Source: Pirellulales bacterium (GTDB taxonomy: Bacteria; Planctomycetota; Planctomycetia; Pirellulales; S012-138). Taken from it: a stretch of 52,931 bases of DNA. The stretch is taken from the NCBI GenBank assembly GCA_028066245.1, contig JALCBR010000020.1:1-52931 (forward strand), read 5' to 3'. Below, one piece after another: positions 1 through 9,617 of this stretch. Position 1 is the first letter of the stretch, and each line of letters opens with the position of its first letter. Below the pieces are notes generated by a model. It saw only the letters and a program-made list of their open reading frames with translations. It was not told the origin of the DNA and did no database searches. The position numbers and the translations under genes were made by a program.

Positions 1-3000
1 CAAACCCATGCCAGCGCGACCACTCCCGCTCCCGGTTTGGGAGAAGGCCCTGCAGATGTCAACTTGCTAACGTATCTGAGAGCGTTTGAAAACGTTGCCG
101 GGCAAGCAGACGCTTCCTACAACCGGCTGCTGTATGGCAGCTTTGCCAATCCGCTGCCGAGCGAACTTCAAGGTGCTGAAGGCCGCTACGGCGAACTGCA
201 CCGCGGCGTCCTTTCAGCTTTCGACCTCCCCGCTCCCGGCGTCAACAACGTCCATGATCCGTACAGCGCGGTGGTCAATCATGACTACCGCAACTGGCGC
301 CGCCGGTTCGGCTCGCCGCCGGACATGAGGGCGATCAATCGCCTGGGCGTCGGCGTTGACGGCAACATGCTGCACTCTTCGTTTTCGCGCCTCTCACCGG
401 CATCTTTCTTGGGCATCCCGCTTGATCGTGATGTGCAGAAGGATAACCCGTATGAGTTCAACGGCAGCGTGACTCGCAAGCTCTTCGACGGAGCGGGAGG
501 ACTGTACTACGAGGATCGCCCCTTCACGGCAGCCGAGTTGGAAATGCTGTTGCGTTTTCGCGATGCGGATGTCAGCCAGGTGGTCAACACTCCCACCGTC
601 TCCAACCCCACCGGGCTGGAAAACCGCCTGTTGGAGTTGATGCAATTAAGCCTGGACCCCAACACGCTCAACGGTCGCCGTGTGCAAGGCCAGTTGACCA
701 CGCATAGCGCGGACTCATCCGCGCCCAACATCCGCTGGACGCAGGACATGCTAGAGGCGGCCAGGACAGCGCAGTACCTCCAAGATCTGATAGACGCTGC
801 TCCCTCACCATCGATTGTGGATCTCCTGCGTTTTCGCATCGCCCAGGCAAACGGACCAGGCGTTGATGCGGACCAACTGACGAACGCCAGTCTCGTGGCC
901 GGCTACGGTTATCTGCTCGCTCCCGATCTGTTGAGTGGAACTCGGATGGACTTGAACCGGCCCTTTGGCAACAACCGGGATGAAGTCATTGGCAATTCGG
1001 CAAATGGCGTGATTGATGAGGGACACAACCTGAATATGGGCGCTGGGCCCCCTCCCTCCCCAATTCCATCGGCGGAACCGGAGATCACCGGCGAGGCGAA
1101 CACGGACGGGCTAGTGCAGACGGTCTATGATCTGGCTTCCGAAGGCGCGGATTTGATTGCGGCCGGCTTACCCGGCGAAGCTGCCAAGTACAGCCAGTTC
1201 CTCAATCTTCAACTGACAGATGCAAACTACGACGGCGTTCTAGGCAACCGATCACACTTAGCACGGCATGACTACGCGCGGCAATTGTTCTGCCTGATGA
1301 TGGTGCTGAAAGACCCGCATTTCCGGTTTACGGATGGTTCGGGACTTGAACCGAGTGATGGCGCGGCGCTGCCGATGATCCCGAATCCGACAACGCGTCC
1401 CCCCAATTATCCTACGTACTTGCCGGAATATACGGTCCAGCGACTTGCACAGTTTTGTGCCAACTCCGTGGACTATCTTGACCGGGATTCAATCATGACC
1501 GCGTTCGAATACGACGCGGATCCTTTCACTGACAATGATGGTGACGGCATTACCTGGGACGTTGATGGTGACATTGCAACTCAAGAACCTGTGGAGACAC
1601 GCCGCGTCGTCTGGGGTCTGGAAAAACCTGCCATGGTCCTCTCAGAAACATGGGCGTTTCATGATAATCGAACAAGAGATACTGAGGACGAAGGTGGTCC
1701 TGGCAACGGAGAATTCGTCCAACCTCTAGGCGCAGATGTAGATTTTGATCAAACACGTATGCCACAAGGATCTTTGTTTATTGAATTGTATTGCACAGTG
1801 AGTGGCATCGTCCCAGCGGAATTGCGTCCGCAACTTGGAGTTCCCTGGCGAAACACTCAGAGAACTCCAGAGAATGTCGTGGACTTGTCGAGATTGGCGC
1901 CGGCACCGGCAGTTCCAGACGATCCTACAACGACAACCATTGACGAGCGTGCCCCGCATCCTGTGTGGCGGCTCATTATTGGAGATCGAAATCAGCTCAT
2001 ATCGGATTCCATTGACACAAATCCTGTTGGCTCACAGCGGCCAACGTTCGATGCCGACCTTAACGCATTGATCCAGCGAGGGAGCTCTGTCCAACCACTT
2101 CCGTCGCCAGCCGCCAGCGATATTTCACGTGTTGTGTGGTTAACCAGCCGAGATGCGTATGAAGCCGTTACGGCAACACTTCCAACAGGGCCATTGCGCC
2201 CCGAAGATGCGCAGGACCATGTTTATTACTCAGACCTTCAATGGGCGAATCGCCCCCCGGCGAATCAGGTTGACCTGGGTAACCAGCTGAATTGGGATTT
2301 CACCGATGCTGATACATTGGAAGCGGAAATGCGCATGTTCCATGTCGCACCGCAACAATACGCGGTCATTGGGCCGCGTGTTCGGACAAAGATCGGCCAC
2401 AGCTGGCCCGATCCAGCAACTCCTGACAAAACATTTGAAACTGTCATTCAGCTGCTGGATCCACGTAATCCACTAACAACGCCTGCTTTACAAGACGCTC
2501 TTGGATTTGGGCGCGCAAAGGCGCCAGATATCATCTTCAATGACGCTGACAGCACAACGTATGTTTCTCCACCGTGGGCAGCGAACCGCGTTGTACGACG
2601 ACCTGTCGGAATCGTCATCAATGGACCGCGGATTGATGATGGCGATGGCCGCGCAAGAGGAAGGGGACTTAGTATCTCCGAACCACCGCCTCCGGCGCTC
2701 GATGTCGGTAATCCCTCAACGGTCGCGACGTACTATAATCAACCCAACTCAAACCCTGGACCTCGAACGCTTGACAATTTTGATGAGTACACGGACCCGT
2801 TCGATGTTCCCTTGGATATGCCGTCTGAGGGTGGTGTCAGTGCATTGCTGTTGCAAACAGATATTTACCAGGACTGGCAAGACGAGTCGTTGTTCTTGCA
2901 ACGACTTGCCAATCCATTGGTACCGTATCACCCTATATACAATCCGTACATCACGCTTGACATGATGCAACTCGACCTTTCCGTTTACAACGGTGAGGAG

Positions 3001-4566
3001 GATTTAGCTCATCCTAGGCAAGACCCCCCACGCATAGCCGTTAGTCGGCAAAAGACTGGCGAGCTACTCATCGACGGAAGTCTCGTGCCACAACAAAGCC
3101 ATTGGGGACCAGTCACTGCCGCGGATTATCTTGGAGTGTCGGACGCGCGGGACAATCGGGTTGTGTTGCACTCATTGGGGCACGTCAACGGTCTCTATGA
3201 TGGCGTTGGGTTAAACACGTCAGTCGTCAATGACCATTTCCTGACAACCGGTAACTCCGTCGTTAACGAAGCTTTGTCGACGGATGCGGTCTTTGGCCCG
3301 AGTTTAGCGGAACACATTGCGTTAGCACTTGCGGCCGAGACAAATCCGATTGCTGATGAACGGATTGGCGACTTACAACCCTTCTATCTCAATATCTTGG
3401 CGCTTGCCCAAGAGCAAACCTTGTCAACGTTTCCAACCGGCCCTGGCGGCATCTTCGTTGGTGCGGCGGTTGGTCCCAATCAGGAAAGATCCCCGGCATT
3501 CACTTGGAATAATCGACCGTTTATTTCCGCATTGGACCTACTCAACGTTCCGGGAAGTCCACCTGACCGACTGATGCGCGACTTCAGCGTGCGAGGCATG
3601 ACTGGCACGCGCTACGGAGACCAGTTGTTGAATATCGCCCCGTTCCGGCACCTATTCCCATTCTTCCAGGAATTCGATCCTAATCCGTCAGCGGGTTTGC
3701 CAACGCCCCCGCGGAGCAACTTCCATCACCTGTTTGAGTATGTGCACGTGCCCAGCCGGTTCCCGGAATCGCAAAAGGTGCTGACGCCGGCAGTGAGTGG
3801 AACGCCGGTGAACTTTGAGAGCCTGCCGCTCCATCCGCCGTTCAACAAGCTTTCGCAATTCCGTGAGCCAGGCAAGATCAACTTGAACAACATGCAGGAC
3901 ACCGGCGAAGGCTTTGCCGCGGCAACCAACGACGAAATCGACCCTGCGATATCCGATCTTGCCTACAACAGCGTGAACGCGTTTCGCGCGATGCGGCAAT
4001 CCCGCAAAGGTTTCGGTGCGATCCCTGGGCCAGCCGCACCACCGGAAATGGATCTGGAATTCAATCCGGCAGAACCGTCGTTCTTTGCCAGACCATTCAA
4101 GGGCTATTCAGAAAGTGACATTGATGAAACATATTTAAGGCGTGAGCCGGGCGGACAACAGCCATTGTTGGCGGCGCGCACTGTGACAGATCCGTCACCC
4201 ACCGGAGTCAAGCTTGGTTCTAATCCAGTTCCCCCTGAGCGCGATGGCGACCGCCATGCTTACCTGCGGCATGAGCCGTTCAACAAGCTCGGCAATATCA
4301 TGACCACCCGCTCCAACGTGTACGCGGTGTGGATCACGGTGGGCTTCTTTGAGGTCACGCCGGCGCCGGCTGCGGGCGGTCTCAGCCCCTCGCGGGAGCT
4401 GTATCCGGACGGACTGATGCTGGGGCATGAGTTGGGTTTGACCGACGGCAGCATCGTCCGTCACCGAATGTTCGGCATCATTGATCGCTCGCGACCGACG
4501 GCGTTTGTTCGCGGCTTTGATTACAACGCCAAGGAGACCGTGCTGCTGAAGCGGATCATCGAGTAG
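1..4566 (+). CDS. Large pseudopilin/secretion-like protein, 5' partial
   Basis: The reading frame is open from base 1, so the gene enters from the left and its true start and N-terminus lie outside the window; the TTG at 37 is only an internal codon. At least 1521 residues are encoded. The C-terminal third holds EPGKINLNNMQD, resembling the INLNT signature of GspK-type pseudopilins and of large planctomycete/verrucomicrobial pilus-associated proteins, and the phrase TRSNVYAVWITVGFFEV, which I associate with a planctomycete-specific family. A central segment reads ETWAFHDNRTRDTEDE and later RMPQGSLFIELY. An N-terminal transmembrane or prepilin helix would be expected but is not in view. An Flp pilin follows 299 bp downstream on the same strand, which fits a secretion or pilus role. 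Roughly 1650-3560 looks more A/T-rich than the two ends. The family assignment is tentative; a large secreted or envelope protein is the safe reading. Confidence 0.6.
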   Translation, partial: QTHASATTPAPGLGEGPADVNLLTYLRAFENVAGQADASYNRLLYGSFANPLPSELQGAEGRYGELHRGVLSAFDLPAPGVNNVHDPYSAVVNHDYRNWRRRFGSPPDMRAINRLGVGVDGNMLHSSFSRLSPASFLGIPLDRDVQKDNPYEFNGSVTRKLFDGAGGLYYEDRPFTAAELEMLLRFRDADVSQVVNTPTVSNPTGLENRLLELMQLSLDPNTLNGRRVQGQLTTHSADSSAPNIRWTQDMLEAARTAQYLQDLIDAAPSPSIVDLLRFRIAQANGPGVDADQLTNASLVAGYGYLLAPDLLSGTRMDLNRPFGNNRDEVIGNSANGVIDEGHNLNMGAGPPPSPIPSAEPEITGEANTDGLVQTVYDLASEGADLIAAGLPGEAAKYSQFLNLQLTDANYDGVLGNRSHLARHDYARQLFCLMMVLKDPHFRFTDGSGLEPSDGAALPMIPNPTTRPPNYPTYLPEYTVQRLAQFCANSVDYLDRDSIMTAFEYDADPFTDNDGDGITWDVDGDIATQEPVETRRVVWGLEKPAMVLSETWAFHDNRTRDTEDEGGPGNGEFVQPLGADVDFDQTRMPQGSLFIELYCTVSGIVPAELRPQLGVPWRNTQRTPENVVDLSRLAPAPAVPDDPTTTTIDERAPHPVWRLIIGDRNQLISDSIDTNPVGSQRPTFDADLNALIQRGSSVQPLPSPAASDISRVVWLTSRDAYEAVTATLPTGPLRPEDAQDHVYYSDLQWANRPPANQVDLGNQLNWDFTDADTLEAEMRMFHVAPQQYAVIGPRVRTKIGHSWPDPATPDKTFETVIQLLDPRNPLTTPALQDALGFGRAKAPDIIFNDADSTTYVSPPWAANRVVRRPVGIVINGPRIDDGDGRARGRGLSISEPPPPALDVGNPSTVATYYNQPNSNPGPRTLDNFDEYTDPFDVPLDMPSEGGVSALLLQTDIYQDWQDESLFLQRLANPLVPYHPIYNPYITLDMMQLDLSVYNGEEDLAHPRQDPPRIAVSRQKTGELLIDGSLVPQQSHWGPVTAADYLGVSDARDNRVVLHSLGHVNGLYDGVGLNTSVVNDHFLTTGNSVVNEALSTDAVFGPSLAEHIALALAAETNPIADERIGDLQPFYLNILALAQEQTLSTFPTGPGGIFVGAAVGPNQERSPAFTWNNRPFISALDLLNVPGSPPDRLMRDFSVRGMTGTRYGDQLLNIAPFRHLFPFFQEFDPNPSAGLPTPPRSNFHHLFEYVHVPSRFPESQKVLTPAVSGTPVNFESLPLHPPFNKLSQFREPGKINLNNMQDTGEGFAAATNDEIDPAISDLAYNSVNAFRAMRQSRKGFGAIPGPAAPPEMDLEFNPAEPSFFARPFKGYSESDIDETYLRREPGGQQPLLAARTVTDPSPTGVKLGSNPVPPERDGDRHAYLRHEPFNKLGNIMTTRSNVYAVWITVGFFEVTPAPAAGGLSPSRELYPDGLMLGHELGLTDGSIVRHRMFGIIDRSRPTAFVRGFDYNAKETVLLKRIIE

Positions 4567-4865
4567 ATGGTCCCGCCCAGGTGTTGCCGTTTTTCAACGT
4601 CTGGGGTAGGTCACCGGGATTGCGGCCACAATCGCTTTGTATTGAGGCGCTCCACATCAGGGGGCCAGACAGCGCCAAGTTGGCGCATTGGCAAGCATGC
4701 GCGCTTTTCTGGCATGGCGCTGGTGTGACGATGGGAGCGATTTGACGATGGGGGCATTGTGACCTAGCGTTGTATGGTCCCACCGTTGCGTCCCGCAGCC
4801 ATTTGGCTTGCCAACCGCGGCATCCCCCTGTCCGCCGCGTTTCTTTGTTCGAGAGAGAGACACCC
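4567..4865. other. Intergenic region with inverted repeats upstream of the pilin gene
   Basis: No gene is seen. The interval has an 8-bp inverted repeat, CAGCGCCA at 4670-4677 and TGGCGCTG at 4715-4722, with a second interrupted palindrome (GCGCCAA, one base, TTGGCGC) at 4672-4686 nested in its left arm. It could end transcription of the upstream gene or bind a regulator of the pilin gene; no T-run follows, so a classic intrinsic terminator is not supported. Confidence 0.4.
4742..4770 (+). promoter_or_regulatory. Possible sigma70-type promoter for the pilin gene
   Basis: TTGACG (4742-4747) is followed after 17 bases by TAGCGT (4765-4770), about 95 bp upstream of the pilin start. The -35 box is good and the -10 box weak. 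This is a pattern match only; planctomycete promoters are poorly defined. Confidence 0.25.
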
Positions 4866-5054
4866 ATGCGCCGCTTCCTGTATCGACTTTTTTGGGATGA
4901 CGACGGGCCAACAGCCGTCGAATACGCAGTGCTGTTGGCCTTGATCTTGATGGCAGTTATTGGAGCGATTGGTGCCTTCGGCTCACAAACAGGGGGGATG
5001 TGGGGCGATATCGATTCTGACTTGAGCGCGACCACTTTCGGCGGCGGAAGCTAA
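4866..5054 (+). CDS. Flp/Fap-type pilin (prepilin)
   Basis: The protein is 62 residues: a short basic N-terminus, then DDDGPTAVEYAVLLALILMA, which is the Flp prepilin signature (Gly, then Glu-Tyr five and six residues on, running into a hydrophobic helix). Family knowledge predicts cleavage after the Gly by a TadV/PilD-like peptidase and assembly into a Tad-type filament or pseudopilus. Here the residue after the scissile Gly is Pro, a form I recall as common among planctomycetes. ATG at 4866 is chosen because it gives the normal basic leader; the frame opens further upstream without pilin features. No tad assembly genes lie in the window, so export partners must be elsewhere. A strong terminator follows, so it is probably transcribed alone. 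Confidence 0.85.
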   Translation: MRRFLYRLFWDDDGPTAVEYAVLLALILMAVIGAIGAFGSQTGGMWGDIDSDLSATTFGGGS

Positions 5055-5087
5055 CGCAAGCGGTACTTTCCAACAGACTTCAAACAA

Positions 5088-5124
5088 CGGTCGCGGGCTT
5101 TCAAGCCTCGGCCGTTTTTTTTTT
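5088..5124 (+). terminator. Rho-independent terminator after the pilin gene
   Basis: A GC-rich hairpin starts ACGG at 5088 and closes CCGT at 5112-5115, with arms about 13 bases long containing one mismatch and one bulge. It runs directly into ten T residues (5115-5124). It lies 34 bp after the pilin stop codon. Confidence 0.85.
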
Positions 5125-5168
5125 GCGGGAAGAGGCAAGGTCACAGAATGACAAATATGGGAATGAAC

Positions 5169-5205
5169 AAAGCGAGGCCGAAACTCATGGCTTCGACCTC
5201 GCTTT
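5169..5205 (-). terminator. Hairpin terminator of the minus-strand secreted-protein gene
   Basis: A 14-bp stem with one G-T pair and a 9-base loop; the arms begin and end AAAGCGAGG / CCTCGCTTT. It sits 25 bp beyond the stop codon of the leftward gene ending at 5230. The arm ends supply short A and T runs on both sides, so it could work in either direction. Confidence 0.65.
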
Positions 5206-5229
5206 GCGTACAAGTCTTGGCGCGATCAA

Positions 5230-6306
5230 CTACTTGACCGGCCCCTGACCTTGCAGCACGCCCAAACCGGGGAGTTGGATTGGCAAGCCAGCTTGTGCTT
5301 GACCTTGTTGTGCCACGCCCTGCTGAGCTTGAACCTGTCCCTGTGTTTGGGGATTGAAGCCCTGTTGAGGCACGGCGGCCCCTTGCGGGGTTCCGGCGTT
5401 CAGCGGGACCTGCGTCGCCGTCTCTTGAACAGCGGCCACCGCGGGCGTGATCTGCAAGCCCATCGCCGCCACAGCGGTATCAGCGCGAATGAGCGTGATC
5501 TCAGCAGGCACGGCTTCCGCCAAGGCCAGTTGCGGCAAGCGAACCTGGACGCCTTGCGGACTCCAGTTCACCACTTCGCCGGCAAGCTTCAAGCCGCCGA
5601 TTGCGAACACGGCTTGCCCGGGCTGAGTTCCGAAGCCTTCGCCGGAGAGGGTAATCACAGCGCCGGCAGGAGCGACAGCTTGAGCCGCTGGGTCGATTCG
5701 CATATCAACCAATCGCAGGTTGAGCCGGGGAATGACGGCCAACTGTTCAAACTGGGGCTGGCCTTGCAGATTGCGAGCGCGGGCAACCATGACAATCAAG
5801 TTCTGGAAGGGTGCCGGACGGACCTCGCCCGGATACTGCATTTCCAGGGCGGCAGGTGGCAGCCGCAAATCAACAACAGCTGTTTCGCCTGGGGCGATCT
5901 CCGTCACGCGCTGGCCGGCCAGGGGGAGTTCCGCTTGGAACTGTTCATTAATGGCCGCAGCCAGAACAATGTCAAAGGGAGCGCTGGCGGCAAACGGATT
6001 GGCATTCTGAAAGACGACGCGAATCTTGGGACCCGCCTGGCCAGGAGCGCCAGGATCAACGAGTCGCAAATCAATCAACTGCATGCCGGCATTCACCGGC
6101 GGCTGCGGTTGAACGTGGACGTGCTGTTCAACGTGAGCGACCTGCCGAACAGGCACGTAGAGTTTGCGTGGCGGGTGGTAGGCCCGCCGGATGGGGTAGT
6201 AGCTCCCGCTCGACTGGCAGCTTTGGGCCATCGCTTGTGGCACATTAATGGACGCGACCGCCACGACGGCAGCCAGCAGCAGTGAATTACGGGCAAACTT
6301 CTTCAT
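5230..6306 (-). CDS. Secreted protein with CARDB-like and IPT/TIG-like domains, Gln-rich tail
   Basis: The product is 358 residues. The ATG at 6306 is chosen because AAGGAG (6314-6319) lies 7 bases upstream and the protein then starts with a clean signal peptide (MKKFARNSLLLAAVVAVAS, cleavage near AMAQS). Residues about 70-180 resemble a CARDB-like beta-sandwich (IRVVFQNANPF, then AVVDLRLPP). Residues about 195-285 resemble an IPT/TIG Ig-like fold with ITLSGEGFG. The last 60 residues are rich in Gln, Ala and Gly. The role is unknown; an extracytoplasmic binding or surface protein is plausible. A long open frame on the opposite strand covers the same DNA but lacks these signals. It is divergent from the small membrane-anchored gene at 6664. 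Confidence 0.75.
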   Translation of the reverse strand: MKKFARNSLLLAAVVAVASINVPQAMAQSCQSSGSYYPIRRAYHPPRKLYVPVRQVAHVEQHVHVQPQPPVNAGMQLIDLRLVDPGAPGQAGPKIRVVFQNANPFAASAPFDIVLAAAINEQFQAELPLAGQRVTEIAPGETAVVDLRLPPAALEMQYPGEVRPAPFQNLIVMVARARNLQGQPQFEQLAVIPRLNLRLVDMRIDPAAQAVAPAGAVITLSGEGFGTQPGQAVFAIGGLKLAGEVVNWSPQGVQVRLPQLALAEAVPAEITLIRADTAVAAMGLQITPAVAAVQETATQVPLNAGTPQGAAVPQQGFNPQTQGQVQAQQGVAQQGQAQAGLPIQLPGLGVLQGQGPVK

Positions 6307-6663
6307 CACGAAACTCCTTACTGGGCGAGCATTTAGCTCGCATGTATTCAAGTTGGTTGGGGCGCGGTCTGCACCGCCTCTGACAGTCCAAGCGCACTCG
6401 AAGGCCGGGCGTTACAGTCGTTGCCAGCGGATTCTTACTGAGAGATGCGGCCTCGCTGTCAGCACCCTTCACACCCGTTGAGTTTCTCTGGCGTGATTCT
6501 CTGGATGCCGATACGATGCCCGTTACACTGCAAGGAGTTAGGCTGGTTTTTTCAGACAAGCTTGGCATTCCATGTGCAGTGATTTCGCAGACCAAACCAC
6601 GTTCCACCCTCTGGAGTCGATGGGACTGTTCGTACGCGTCGATGACACGAAGGAGTTGATCTG
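6307..6663. other. Divergent intergenic region
   Basis: These 357 bp separate two genes read in opposite directions and must hold both 5' regions. Ribosome binding sites are visible at each end (AAGGAG at 6314-6319 on the minus strand, AAGGAG at 6650-6655 on the plus strand). I see no coding frame I trust and no clear promoter boxes. Confidence 0.5.
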
Positions 6664-7185
6664 ATGAAGGCCAAACCTCGGATAGAACACGCTTTGTGGC
6701 TGTGCTTTGGATTGTTGTTGGCGTTTGCCGCAGGAGATTTCCTGCTTTCCGACAAGTCCGGTGCCGCATCGACCGGCGACCGTTCCAAGGACGTCATCAT
6801 GTGCACCGGGCCGATCGACAGTGATGGCGAAGGCATCTTTATCCTGGACACCGTAACCGGCGACCTGAAGGGCTGGGTGCTCGATTCGCGCTCTGGCAAG
6901 TTCACCACTGGTTACGCCATCAATGTGCTCGAGCCGCTGGGCATCAATCTCAACTCCAACCCAGACTTCTCCATGGTGACCGGCCACCAAACCTTTCGCC
7001 CCTCCCGTGGACAATCGCAGTCCGCCAGCATGGTGATTTACATTGCAGAATCAACGACGGGTAATGTCGCGGCTTTTGGAGTGCCTTGGACGTCCAATCG
7101 CCGCAGCAACGCCACCGCGCCGTCGGCGGCCACGTTCCAAGTCTTGGACAGCGCCACATTCCGCGCGCAAGGCATCATTCGGTAG
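6664..7185 (+). CDS. Membrane-anchored hypothetical protein
   Basis: The protein is 173 residues. The start is fixed by AAGGAG 8 bases upstream of the ATG. Residues about 10-28 form one hydrophobic segment (LWLCFGLLLAFAAGDFLL), either a signal anchor or an uncleaved signal. The rest is polar with short repeated beta-like phrases such as IDSDGEGIFILDTVTGDLKG and later MVIYIAESTTGNVAAFGVPW. I recognise it as the type of small exported protein often seen in planctomycetes but can name no function. It reads away from the secreted-protein gene on its left, and the exporter gene downstream converges on it. Confidence 0.65.
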   Translation: MKAKPRIEHALWLCFGLLLAFAAGDFLLSDKSGAASTGDRSKDVIMCTGPIDSDGEGIFILDTVTGDLKGWVLDSRSGKFTTGYAINVLEPLGINLNSNPDFSMVTGHQTFRPSRGQSQSASMVIYIAESTTGNVAAFGVPWTSNRRSNATAPSAATFQVLDSATFRAQGIIR

Positions 7186-7226
7186 CAGCCTGATGATTTT
7201 TTAACCGGATGTGTGAATTCACGCTC

Positions 7227-9617
7227 TCAGGATGATTGCGCACCCGAGGTCGAAAGCGTGCCGCTAACCGGGCTGGGCTCGCGAAGCGGTTGATCGAACG
7301 CGCGCCGTGTCCGCGTGGCCTTCCGATCAAACACCAACAGCAAGTTGGGGAGCAAAATCAGATCGCCCACCAACGCGGCCACCATCGCCACCGCGGACAA
7401 TAGGCCAAACTGGTAGAGCGGCAAAAAGTCCGTCAGCAGGAAGATGGCAAACCCGGCGATGTGGACGATTGACGTCAGTACGATCGGTCGCCCCATACTC
7501 TGCATCGTTTCAACAACCGCCGTGGCCGTCGTATGACCTTCTGCACGCGTACGCTGCCGATAGTGCAGCATGAAGTGGATTGTGTCATTGAGCGCGATCC
7601 CAACGGCGATTGTTGCGACCATGGCCGACCCCGAACTAATGGGAATCTTGAACGCTCCCATCACACCCAGAACGACTAGCACGGGAAAGATATTCGGCAG
7701 CAAGGCGATCAGCGCCAGCTTCAACGAACGAAACAGCAATACGCACAATCCAAACGTGACAACAAACGTGGTTCCCAGGCCAAAGAGCATCCCTTCAGCC
7801 AGCCCATTGGTGAGATCCACGTTCTGTGCCACAGATCCGGCCAAATAACATTGGAAATCTTCCGTTGGCAGGTTCTGCTTGACATAGTTCACGAGTGGAG
7901 CGAATCCTTCAGATGTGTCGTGCGTGACAAAGGTCAATCGCATCGCGTTTTCGTCCGCCTTGTCAATCTTCCAAGCGCGAAAGGCATTGGCAAGCACATT
8001 GGCGCTGGTGGCAAACCGTCCGGATTGCAGCAGTCCGGAGAGCAAGTCCATCTCGTCTGACTTGTCGACCATTTCATTCAGGAACGCGTCGTAGCGGTCC
8101 TGGAAATTCATTGTCGAGACGGCCCTGAGAACGCCCAGGTCCGCTCGCCGCGCAATTAGTTCGCTAAATTCCTTCGCCACCTGCTGATTCTGACGAAAGC
8201 GTTCGTCGGCCGGATTCAACCCCACAGCCGGCGTGCCGGCATCCTTGGGAATCAAAACCACGTCAAGCTGATAGACCGCAAACTTGCGGCGCGAGAAGTG
8301 ATCCAAAGCCAACTTGACGGGTTGCTCTCGCGAGAAGAACGAAAACGGATCCGCGTCAATGTGTAAGCCCATGGCCGAGTCTTTGGGCCTGGGCCAAGCG
8401 GCAAAACACAAGAAGCCGATCAAGAGTCCAGCCGCGACAACCATCGAGACAGGCCAGCGGGCGGACTTGAGCGCAAAGCCCCGCAGCCGCCGGGCGGAAA
8501 GCGTCGAACCGCGATGAGCCGTGCGAAGACTGATCCACTGGTTCATCACGAACACCGCAAAAAACGCCAACAGAGAGCCGGCAAACATCAGCAGCCCCAA
8601 GTCGCGGATGGGAGCTAGCTCATTGAAGGACAGCATCAAGAAGCCAATCCCGGTTGTCGCCGCTGCGCCAAAACATGGCACCGCTACCCACCGCACGAGT
8701 TTCTCTCGTTCTGCTCTGGTCTTTGCAGGCCCGTGTTGCGACGCGTGAACGGCGAAATGAACCGTGGATGCAACGGCCACAACCGTCATCAAAGCAGGCG
8801 CAGCAACCGTTACGACACCCAACGTCCCTCCGGCGATTCCCAGCACGCCCAACACCAACACGATCGCCACTAGACCTCCACCAACAGCGATTTGCACTGC
8901 CTGCCAACTGCGTAGCACGACACCCAGCGTGACCAGCCCCACCAAGAGTGAAAGCGGAAAGAACGCGAAGGCCACTTGGCGGGTGCGTTTCTCCATTTCA
9001 CTCATCAAGATGATGCTGCCGGCAACGTGAAACTCCACGTCATCGCCCCAACGGTCGCTCGCTTTTTCCGTTGCGATGATTGATTCCACTTGTTCCGCCA
9101 CATGCCGGCGTCGAGCGTTCAGCGTATCAGGCGAACTCAGGTCTTCGCCTGGGTGAAAAACCAACTCCGCCACAATCAGCAGCGTCCGCGAGCCGTCCAC
9201 TGGCACCTGCCGCTCCCACAGCGCACCGGCATACAAGTCATAGGCGTCCGCATTGGCCGGATCAATGAGATCCGTCAACGGGATCCGCTCAATCTGCTCG
9301 GCCACCAGCGAGGGATCATAGACCTGGTGCACTCCGTCAATGGCTCGTAATCGGTTCCGTAGACCGCGTAGCGGAGCGACATCTTCATCTGTAATCGGAC
9401 GCGTGAAGTGAACACCAATTCCCACAGAATCGCCCGCGTCAAAATGCCGCGCGAACTCCGTCCAAGCCGCCTGCGTGGTTTGCGGCATCCACCGCTCGGG
9501 CGAATCGACGATTCGCAACGTCGAGGCGAAATAGAGGCTCACCCCAATCAGCAACACAACAATGACTGCCGTTGCCGTCCGCCTGCGATCAAGAATGGAA
9601 AGGACTGTCGCAAGCAT
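7227..9617 (-). CDS. RND/MMPL-family membrane exporter
   Basis: The protein is about 796 residues with the duplicated RND layout: an N-terminal transmembrane helix (about 10-30), a large extracytoplasmic loop, a block of about five helices (about 210-370), a second helix near 390-410, a second loop, then a final five-helix block (about 600-765). In the second block GIALNDTIHFMLHYRQR and then SMGRPIVLTSIV match the MMPL/sterol-sensing-like module of predicted RND exporters, in which an Asp in the membrane couples proton flow to lipid or hydrophobe export. The substrate is unknown. The start is uncertain: a TTG at 9638 opens the frame, but ATG at 9617 gives a normal N-terminus; neither has a clear ribosome binding site. 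No membrane fusion protein or outer-membrane channel lies beside it. Confidence 0.8.
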   Translation of the reverse strand: MLATVLSILDRRRTATAVIVVLLIGVSLYFASTLRIVDSPERWMPQTTQAAWTEFARHFDAGDSVGIGVHFTRPITDEDVAPLRGLRNRLRAIDGVHQVYDPSLVAEQIERIPLTDLIDPANADAYDLYAGALWERQVPVDGSRTLLIVAELVFHPGEDLSSPDTLNARRRHVAEQVESIIATEKASDRWGDDVEFHVAGSIILMSEMEKRTRQVAFAFFPLSLLVGLVTLGVVLRSWQAVQIAVGGGLVAIVLVLGVLGIAGGTLGVVTVAAPALMTVVAVASTVHFAVHASQHGPAKTRAEREKLVRWVAVPCFGAAATTGIGFLMLSFNELAPIRDLGLLMFAGSLLAFFAVFVMNQWISLRTAHRGSTLSARRLRGFALKSARWPVSMVVAAGLLIGFLCFAAWPRPKDSAMGLHIDADPFSFFSREQPVKLALDHFSRRKFAVYQLDVVLIPKDAGTPAVGLNPADERFRQNQQVAKEFSELIARRADLGVLRAVSTMNFQDRYDAFLNEMVDKSDEMDLLSGLLQSGRFATSANVLANAFRAWKIDKADENAMRLTFVTHDTSEGFAPLVNYVKQNLPTEDFQCYLAGSVAQNVDLTNGLAEGMLFGLGTTFVVTFGLCVLLFRSLKLALIALLPNIFPVLVVLGVMGAFKIPISSGSAMVATIAVGIALNDTIHFMLHYRQRTRAEGHTTATAVVETMQSMGRPIVLTSIVHIAGFAIFLLTDFLPLYQFGLLSAVAMVAALVGDLILLPNLLLVFDRKATRTRRAFDQPLREPSPVSGTLSTSGAQSS

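Noticed and set aside
5251-6285. Long plus-strand open frame (344 codons) opposite the secreted-protein gene
   Set aside because: No start signal or domain; the minus strand has a ribosome binding site, signal peptide and recognisable folds over the same DNA.
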